Assembly (NCBI GenBank): GCA_027730885.1
Contig: JAQCHM010000031.1
Coordinates: 1 to 15,351 of the forward strand
Length of the DNA stretch: 15,351 nt
Direction: 5' to 3'
Origin: Actinomycetota bacterium
Lineage (GTDB): Bacteria > Actinomycetota > Acidimicrobiia > Acidimicrobiales > SZUA-35
Shown: positions 6,448 through 15,351 of the stretch, piece by piece
How positions within the stretch are numbered: position 1 is the first letter of the stretch
How the letters are laid out: each line of letters begins with the position of its first letter
The notes under the pieces: generated by a model
What the model saw: the letters and a program-made list of their open reading frames with translations, nothing else
The model's database searches: none
Told to the model about the DNA's origin: nothing
Program-made: the position numbers and the translations under genes

Positions 6448-8519
6448 TTGAACTTCGATCAACTCTTCGCGCTCACCTCTGACGCCCGGTTCATCAGTGT
6501 CGACCACATCATCGTCGAGGTCAACGACGCAGCACGAGAACTCTACGGAGCCGCCACCAAGGACGCCCTCGTCGGACGCAGCATCGACGATCTCGTACCC
6601 AAGGAGTACCGGTCGTCGCTCCGGGAACGAACCGACGAGACGCTCGAGGGCCGCGGGCGAACCCGCGAAGCGAGTGAGGAGATCCTCCTTGCCGACGGTT
6701 CTCGTGTCCCGGTGCTGATTCGCTCCTGCCCCATCGACTACGGGCCTGCCTCCATGGCTCCCGACCGATTCGGCGACAAGCGGGCGGTACTGTCGCTGCT
6801 GCGACCGTTCACCGTCACGGCCGACGCTGAGCGAAAGCTGCGACAGCGAGCCGAGCGTTCGGCGATGTTCACTGACGTTTCCCTACAGCTCGCCCGGGCC
6901 AACGACGCCGAGCTCGACGCCACGATCGAGAACGTCCTCGGCGTCATCGCCCGCTCCGAGGGCGCTGATCGCGCGTATGTCAACCTCTTCGACGACGCCG
7001 ACCGGACGATCTTCAGTTGCGCGTTCGAGTGGACCGCCCCTGGTATCGAACCGCAGCGTGAGTTCGTCCAGGGGTTCTCACGTACGGCGCTTGGTTGGAG
7101 CGCAGGCGTCATGGCCGACCACGACGTCGTCCACATCCCGGATCTTCTCAGCCTGCCTCCGGAGGCCGCTGCCGAACGGGACTCCTTCGGCCGCTACGGG
7201 GTGAAGTCGGTGCTCCAAGTCCCGATGGTGGCGGGGGGCGAGCTGATCGGCGTGCTCGGCTTCAACTCCGTCAACATCTCGGTCCGGTGGCCCGAGGACA
7301 CCATCGAGTTCGTCCGGGGAGTCTGCGCTGCCATCGTCACCGCCGTCACCAGACGGAACGCGGTGCACTCGATGGAACGGGCGAAAGCCGAAGCCGAGCA
7401 GGCGAACCAGGCCAAGGACCTCTTCCTTTCGAGGATGAGCCACGAGCTTCGCGCCCCGCTCAACGCCGTCCTGGGCTTCACCGAGCTGTTGATGCTGGAC
7501 GAGGGTCGCCAACCCTCCGATCGAGTCTCGCTCCGACAGGTCCACGAGAGCGGTCTCCACCTTCTGGCACTGGTCGAGGACGTACTCGACATCAGCCGGA
7601 TCGAGGCCGGCCACCTCGCGATGTCGATCGAACCGGTTGACCTCGCCTCGGTGATCGACTCGGCCGTCAACATGGTTCGAAACGCCGGACTCGACGACGG
7701 TCTCGATGTAATCGTCGACCATGGGGGACGTCCGACGGTGGCGGCCGACCGTCAACGGCTGCAACAGGTCCTGGTCAACCTGGTCTCCAACGCTTGCAAG
7801 TACAACAAGTCAGGGGGGCAAGTCGAGGTCGTCGTGTCAACGGCAGAACACGCCTTGAGCGGCTCCCCAGGCCGGGCCGCGATCACGGTGATCGACACGG
7901 GCGTCGGCATCCCGGCCGAACACCTGGGCCGGGTCTTCGACCCGTTCGATCGGTTGGGTCGAGAGGAGAGTCCGATCGAAGGCACCGGCATCGGTCTCAC
8001 GCTCACGCGGATGATCGTCGAAATGATGGGCGGCGCCATCGCGCTCGACTCGGTCGACGGCGAAGGCACGAGCGTGACCGTCGAGTTCGACCGGGCAATT
8101 GGCACCCCCGACATTGCCGCCGTCAGCGGACAGGACGGGCCTTCGATCGTACTGGCCATCGAGGACAACGAGGCCAGCCTGTTGCTCCTGCGCCACGTCG
8201 TTCAACGGGAGTCCGACCTCACCTTCCTGCACACCGCCACGGTGGCCGGCGCGCTCCGGCTCGCCGCCCAACGCCGGCCGGGTTTCATCCTGCTCGATCT
8301 GCAACTGGCCGACGGCAACGGTGAGGAGTTGATCAGCGCACTGCGGGGCGCTCGAGAGACCCGGCGTATACCCATCGTGGTGATCACTGCGGACGCCGAC
8401 CTGACCGTGATGAGTCGAGTCATCAGCGCCGGGGCGGTCGACTCCCTACCGAAGCCGGTCTCGGTCAACCGCCTCCGCGAGGTGATCCGGAAGGTCATCC
8501 CGCTCCGGGACCTCCCCGA

Positions 8520-8523
<4 letters not shown>
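6448..8523 (+). CDS. Soluble hybrid histidine kinase (PAS-GAF-HisKA-HATPase-REC)
   Basis: A 691-residue sensor kinase with no signal peptide or membrane segment, so it probably senses a cytoplasmic signal. Domains in order: PAS (about 1-125), GAF (about 140-305), a short Ala/Glu-rich coiled-coil linker, HisKA with phospho-acceptor His332 in SRMSHELRAPLNAVLGF, HATPase_c with N-box NLVSNACKYN, G1 DTGVGIP, F-box FDPFDRL and G2 GTGIGLTL, then a C-terminal receiver (about 570-691) with Glu-Asp near its start, Asp617 in FILLDLQLADGNG and a LPKPV lysine. It starts at TTG. It is divergent from the REC-Hpt gene, and its TGA overlaps the hrpA GTG by 4 nt. A hybrid kinase needs an Hpt partner, which the neighbour supplies. 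The ligand of the PAS or GAF domain cannot be told from sequence. Confidence 0.95.
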
Positions 8524-12293
<3,770 letters not shown>

Positions 12294-12338
12294 GCCGAGC
12301 ATGGGCACCCCCTCAGCTGTCCGAGGTCAAGCCGAGCT

Positions 12339-13091
12339 TCAGCCGCGGCCGATGAACGGCATCGCCGTCGCCATGATGGTCATGAACTGGATGTTGGCGT
12401 CGAGTGGCAACGACGCCATCTGGAGAACCGCATCGGCAATGTGACTCACGTCCATCGTCGCCTCGGGTCGGATCGAGCCATCGGCCTGTTTCGCTCCCGA
12501 CGCAATGCCTGCGACCATCTCGGTGAAAGCGTTCCCGATGTCGATCTGACCACAGGCAATGTTGTACGGGCGGCCGTCGAGCGAGATCGTGCGGGTCAGG
12601 CCGGTGAGCGCGTGTTTGGTCGACGTGTAGGGGGCCGAACCCGGCCGGGGCACATGGGCCGAGATCGACCCGTTGTTGATGATGCGACCACCCTGCGGAT
12701 CCTGGGCTCGCATGGCCGCGAAAGCGGCACGGGCGCAGAGGAAGGCGCCGGTGAGGTTGGTGTCCACCGATCGTCTCCAGTCCTCGACAGAGATCTCGTC
12801 GATGGTTCCAGCCCTGGTGAAGATGCCCGCGTTGTTGAAGAGCGCGTCGAGACGGCCATAGCGGGCCACGAATTGCTCGACCATGGACTGGACGAACTCC
12901 TCATCGGCGATGTCACCCGCCAGGACCAGAACGTCAGCGCGTCGGTCCGGTTCGACGGCGGCCGCGACCGCTTCGAGCCGGTCGACTCTCCTACCGACGA
13001 GACCGACCGACCAACCGGCGCCAACGAATCGCTCGGCGGTTGCTCGGCCGATCCCCGAGCCCGCACCGGTGATGATGATCGTCCCTGTCAT
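12339..13091 (-). CDS. Short-chain dehydrogenase/reductase (SDR)
   Basis: A cytosolic NAD(P)-dependent oxidoreductase of 250 residues, a normal classical SDR length. Seen: the cofactor-binding glycine motif TGAGSGIG (8-15), the acidic AGDIAD segment at 58-63, NNAG (86-89), Asn112 in the TNLTGAF helix, and the catalytic Ser142/Tyr155/Lys159 set in the GSIS...YTSTK arrangement. GRR after the second strand suggests preference for NADP(H), an inference. The substrate cannot be named; the family covers sugars, steroids, acyl thioesters and alcohols. It converges on hrpA with a 45-bp gap in which no clear terminator hairpin is seen. The start ATG (13091-13089) is only 23 bp from the divergent nucleotidase start. 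Confidence 0.9.
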   Translation of the reverse strand: MTGTIIITGAGSGIGRATAERFVGAGWSVGLVGRRVDRLEAVAAAVEPDRRADVLVLAGDIADEEFVQSMVEQFVARYGRLDALFNNAGIFTRAGTIDEISVEDWRRSVDTNLTGAFLCARAAFAAMRAQDPQGGRIINNGSISAHVPRPGSAPYTSTKHALTGLTRTISLDGRPYNIACGQIDIGNAFTEMVAGIASGAKQADGSIRPEATMDVSHIADAVLQMASLPLDANIQFMTIMATAMPFIGRG

Positions 13092-13101
13092 CCCGGAACT
13101 G

Positions 13102-13107
13102 TACCGT
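13102..13107 (+). promoter_or_regulatory. Leaderless-type -10 box (TACCGT) for the nucleotidase-like gene
   Basis: TACCGT fits TANNNT and ends 7 nt before the GTG at 13115, the spacing expected when transcription starts at the start codon. There is no Shine-Dalgarno sequence, and the gap to the divergent SDR gene is only 23 bp. A clear -35 is not visible. Confidence 0.5.
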
Positions 13108-13114
13108 CTCGCCT

Positions 13115-13792
13115 GTGCCTGGTTCGTCTGTCTCTGGTTCGTTCGTGTTCGGCGTCGACCTCGACGGAGTGTGCGCCGACTACACCCTCGGGTTCCGCGA
13201 CATCGTGGCCCAACATCGAGGCGTCGACCCCGAGACGCTCACCCTCGAACGGTCGTGGGGCTTCCAGGAGTGGGGCATCGACGACGCGGAGTTCAACGAA
13301 CTCCACCGCTACGCCGTCGCCGAACTGCACATGCTTCGAGATCTTGCCCAACTCGAGGGGTGCGCCGACGCGCTCTGGCGGCTCTCCGACGCCGGCATCT
13401 GGATACGCATCATCACCCACCGGCTCTACACCAACTGGGGCCATGCCGCGGCCATCGGCGACACGGTCACCTGGCTCGACAACGCCCAGATTCCCTATCG
13501 GGACATCTGTTTCCTCGGAACGAAACCGGAGGTGGAGGCGGACGCTTACATCGACGATGCCCCGCACAACATCGACGCCCTCCGTGAGGCGGGTAACGAC
13601 GTGATCGTGTTCGACCAGCCCTACAACCGCCATCTCGACGGACCCCGAGCGTGTGACTGGCACGAGGTGGAAGAGATCGTGATGGCACTGGCCGCGCAGC
13701 ACCCCAGCACTCGAGACCACGCGATTCAGCCCCAGTTACCCGGCATCGACGCAGGCGCCGACCGGCTGCTGCGCCGAAAGAGCGTGACTTGA
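13115..13792 (+). CDS. HAD-superfamily 5'(3')-deoxyribonucleotidase-like protein (NT5C type)
   Basis: A 225-residue phosphatase-like protein. HAD motifs in order: DLDGV with nucleophile Asp15 and acid Asp17, motif II IITHR (Thr101), Lys137 in LGTKPEVEAD (motif III) and YIDDAPHNI (Asp147-Asp148, motif IV). The FGVDLDGVCADYTLGFR opening and overall spacing resemble the cytosolic deoxyribonucleotidase family, which removes phosphate from (deoxy)nucleoside monophosphates. Other small phosphate esters are possible substrates. The GTG at 13115 is preferred for the leaderless -10 before it, but GTG 13145 (VFGVDLDG) is an equally plausible start just before motif I. The first ten residues are Ser/Gly-rich and encoded by a 15-bp repeat. 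About 30 C-terminal residues extend beyond the core. The gene converges on the small unknown gene after 37 bp. Confidence 0.82.
   Translation: MPGSSVSGSFVFGVDLDGVCADYTLGFRDIVAQHRGVDPETLTLERSWGFQEWGIDDAEFNELHRYAVAELHMLRDLAQLEGCADALWRLSDAGIWIRIITHRLYTNWGHAAAIGDTVTWLDNAQIPYRDICFLGTKPEVEADAYIDDAPHNIDALREAGNDVIVFDQPYNRHLDGPRACDWHEVEEIVMALAAQHPSTRDHAIQPQLPGIDAGADRLLRRKSVT
13119..13148 (+). repeat. Two imperfect 15-bp tandem copies at the start of the nucleotidase-like gene
   Basis: CTGGTTCGTCTGTCT (13119-13133) and CTGGTTCGTTCGTGT (13134-13148) match at 12 of 15 positions. The first eight bases, CTGGTTCG, are the same as in the purL repeat unit. The repeats encode the Ser/Gly/Phe/Val-rich N-terminus ahead of the HAD motif I. 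Confidence 0.6.
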
Positions 13793-13815
13793 AACGAAGG
13801 GCAGGCCGTTCCCGC

Positions 13816-13845
13816 CAGACGACTGTGTGTCAGACGACTGGCTGG
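13816..13845 (+). repeat. Two imperfect 15-bp tandem copies at the 3' edge of the small unknown gene
   Basis: CAGACGACTGTGTGT (13816-13830) and CAGACGACTGGCTGG (13831-13845) share their first ten bases. One copy lies in the 37-bp gap between convergent genes and the other codes for the last residues of the small minus-strand protein. The period is again exactly 15. Confidence 0.6.
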
Positions 13846-14078
13846 GGACTCGCGGCCGACGCCAGGCGATCGAGGGTTTCGGCCCACCACGAGGTCTCGA
13901 CGACGGTGCGTCCCGGAATGTTCGACAGAACCTCGTCGACCAACGCGGTCACGTGCGGTTGCCCCTGAGCGGCCAGACGCAGATCGAGAAGGTGGTCGAC
14001 GACTCGGCCACGATCGATCAGCTGTCCGCTGAAGCTGCCCTTGAACTCTTCGATCAGGTTCTCGATCACAGTGACCAT
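13830..14078 (-). CDS. Small protein of unknown function (82 aa)
   Basis: Not recognised. The predicted protein starts MVTVIENLIEEFKGSF, is mostly helical in character, and contains VVDHLLDLRLAAQ, HVTALVDEVLSNIPGRTVV and a WWAETLDRL segment; no signal peptide or membrane helix is seen. The amino-acid composition is balanced and no better frame exists on either strand here, which favours a real gene. The start ATG (14078-14076) has no clear ribosome-binding site. A sequence GATACAT lies about 9 nt upstream on the same strand and could be a -10 for a near-leaderless message. It follows the hydrolase gene on the same strand after 74 bp and converges on the nucleotidase gene. Its last residues (SPQPVV) come from the 15-bp repeat region. 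Confidence 0.6.
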   Translation of the reverse strand: MVTVIENLIEEFKGSFSGQLIDRGRVVDHLLDLRLAAQGQPHVTALVDEVLSNIPGRTVVETSWWAETLDRLASAASPQPVV

Positions 14079-14152
14079 GCTCGCATGTATCGGACGCGAT
14101 CAGGGGGTCGGTTGAGAAGAACCTTTGAGAGTCAATCGACCCAGCACCCGCG

Positions 14153-15351
14153 TTACCCGACGAGCACGTCCTCGAGCACCGGCTTGAGGTACTCGAGAAA
14201 CACCTCGGGGTTCTCGCTCATAGGGAAGTGCCCGACGCCTTCCATCAGCGTCCACGTCGAGCCTGGGATGGCTTCGTGCGCCGAACGTCCCGCCTCGGGT
14301 GTCGCTGACCAGTCGTACTCGCCGGACAGGAGGTGGACGGCCACCTTGGACGTGTCGATCGCAGCAGCCTCGGTTCGCAGATCGTGGTCGACGATGTAAA
14401 AGTACAGATCACCGAGGAACGCCGCGGGCCATCCCTGTGAATAGACGAACGCCGTCTCCTTCCGCAGCGCCTCAGGCGACTGCGGAGCCGTGAGACCCTC
14501 CATCAAGGCCGCCTTGTAGGCCGAATCGATACGAGGGTGCCACAGGTGCGTCAGGGCTTCGTAGTTCCCCTCGGCTTTCAAAGCAGGTTCGACACCGATG
14601 ACGGCCCGGAATCGATCGGGGTGGTAGCGAGCGAGATCGAGCGCGAGGAGGCCGCCGATGGAACAGCCCATGAACACCGGACGATCGAGCGCCAGGGCGT
14701 CAGCCACTGCGAGCGGGATCGACATCAATGACTCAGTCGTGAGCCGATAGGGCTCCGACCACCACGCCCGGCCCGTCGGCGGCAAGGACTTCCCGTGGAA
14801 GGGAAGGTCGTAGGCGACGAGTTGGAAGTGGTCGGTGATCCACGGGTCCTCGAACAGGTGACGCCACTGGGCACCGTGCGCGCCGGCGGTGTGCTGCAGC
14901 AGGAGCGGTACGCCTTGACCCGCGGTCTCCACGTACAACCGGTGGTCGACGCGATCCGCGCCGACGCCCAACTCGACGTGGTAGTAACGGCCGATCGGTG
15001 CGTCGACGGGCCCGAGATGTCGGGAAACGTACGGCCCCGCAGATACCGGCCGTCCGTGCCTGGACTGGCGGAGCAGGTCGATCGCTCGGCTGATGGCACC
15101 GTAATGCTGGGCGTACGCCTCCTGATCACCGCGGATCTTCAGCCCGCGATGACGGGCCGATGCGAGGTCGTTGCACTGCGCCGGAGGCACCGCAGCCAGC
15201 AGCGCGGACCAGATGTCGGATGCTGCCTCGATCGTCACCTGGCCACCGCCTCCGCCATCGATGAACGGGTGGTCATGGCCCGACTCTGTCGCGCTCGCCA
15301 CGCCATCGACGACGGCCAACACGAGTCGAGGTGGCAGCTCGGCGAGACCCG
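14153..15351 (-). CDS. Alpha/beta hydrolase with SCP2-like N-terminal region (5' end beyond window)
   Basis: The frame is open to the right edge, so the true start may lie outside; the first in-window start codon is a GTG at 15322. The catalytic half has an alpha/beta-hydrolase fold: LLLQHTAGAHGAQW (oxyanion region), nucleophile elbow GCSIGG with Ser at codon 14660-14662, Asp in SGEYDW at 14312-14314, and His in GVGHFPMSENP at 14228-14230. The triad is complete. The preceding 100 or so residues include a hydrophobic strand, VTIEAASDIWSALLAAVPP, then GLKIRGD and a helix, a pattern like SCP2/sterol-carrier domains (VTI...W..LL...G.L.I.GD). If so, this is a lipid-binding module fused to a hydrolase, but the SCP2 assignment is tentative. 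The substrate is unknown; the hydrolase half resembles C-C bond and ester hydrolases of aromatic or lipid catabolism. Confidence 0.85.
   Translation of the reverse strand, partial: GLAELPPRLVLAVVDGVASATESGHDHPFIDGGGGGQVTIEAASDIWSALLAAVPPAQCNDLASARHRGLKIRGDQEAYAQHYGAISRAIDLLRQSRHGRPVSAGPYVSRHLGPVDAPIGRYYHVELGVGADRVDHRLYVETAGQGVPLLLQHTAGAHGAQWRHLFEDPWITDHFQLVAYDLPFHGKSLPPTGRAWWSEPYRLTTESLMSIPLAVADALALDRPVFMGCSIGGLLALDLARYHPDRFRAVIGVEPALKAEGNYEALTHLWHPRIDSAYKAALMEGLTAPQSPEALRKETAFVYSQGWPAAFLGDLYFYIVDHDLRTEAAAIDTSKVAVHLLSGEYDWSATPEAGRSAHEAIPGSTWTLMEGVGHFPMSENPEVFLEYLKPVLEDVLVG

Noticed and set aside
12294..12338. Transcription terminator between hrpA and the SDR gene
   Set aside because: Inspected for an inverted repeat; no stable stem with a T-rich tail was found on either strand.

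Overview
The window is GC-rich, with tightly packed and overlapping genes. Starts are often GTG, and one is TTG. One promoter looks leaderless, with a TANNNT hexamer 7 nt before the start codon. Together with a long HrpA helicase, this suggests a high-GC actinobacterium, possibly of the Acidimicrobiia type. That placement is an inference; no rRNA or other marker gene is present.

Layout. (1) Positions 1-4390, minus strand: a purine-biosynthesis operon purL-purQ-purE-purK. The PurL appears to carry a tandem PurS-like N-terminal region. purL/purQ and purE/purK overlap by 4 nt (ATGA), and purQ/purE are 3 nt apart. purK runs off the left edge. (2) Positions 4391-8523: a phosphorelay gene cluster. 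It holds an OmpR-type response regulator (plus); a convergent REC-Hpt protein (minus) whose upstream frame encodes a degenerate histidine-kinase dimerisation domain, separated from it by a frame break at a 7-G run (C7 in the sense strand); and a divergent soluble hybrid histidine kinase, PAS-GAF-HisKA-HATPase-REC (plus). Together they contain every His and Asp site needed for a His-Asp-His-Asp relay. (3) Positions 8520-12293: hrpA, a DEAH-box RNA helicase overlapping the kinase gene by 4 nt, so it is probably co-transcribed. (4) Positions 12339-15351: an SDR oxidoreductase (minus), a divergent HAD-type 5'(3')-deoxyribonucleotidase-like gene (plus), a small unknown gene (minus), and a 5'-truncated alpha/beta hydrolase with an SCP2-like N-terminal region (minus).

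The most unusual signal is a set of tandem repeats with a period of exactly 15 bp (5 codons) at five places: the 3' end of purE, the 3' end of purL, a linker inside hrpA, the first codons of the nucleotidase gene, and the 3' edge of the small unknown gene. The unit sequence differs between loci, but the period is constant. Inside genes the arrays keep frame and lie in tails or linkers outside conserved cores. The purL and nucleotidase repeats share the 8-mer CTGGTTCG. This looks like a lineage-specific process that creates or expands 5-codon insertions in housekeeping genes.

No tRNA, rRNA, CRISPR array, insertion sequence or phage gene was seen. No stretch over 300 bases lacks a gene candidate; the longest gap is about 198 bp, between purL and the response regulator.
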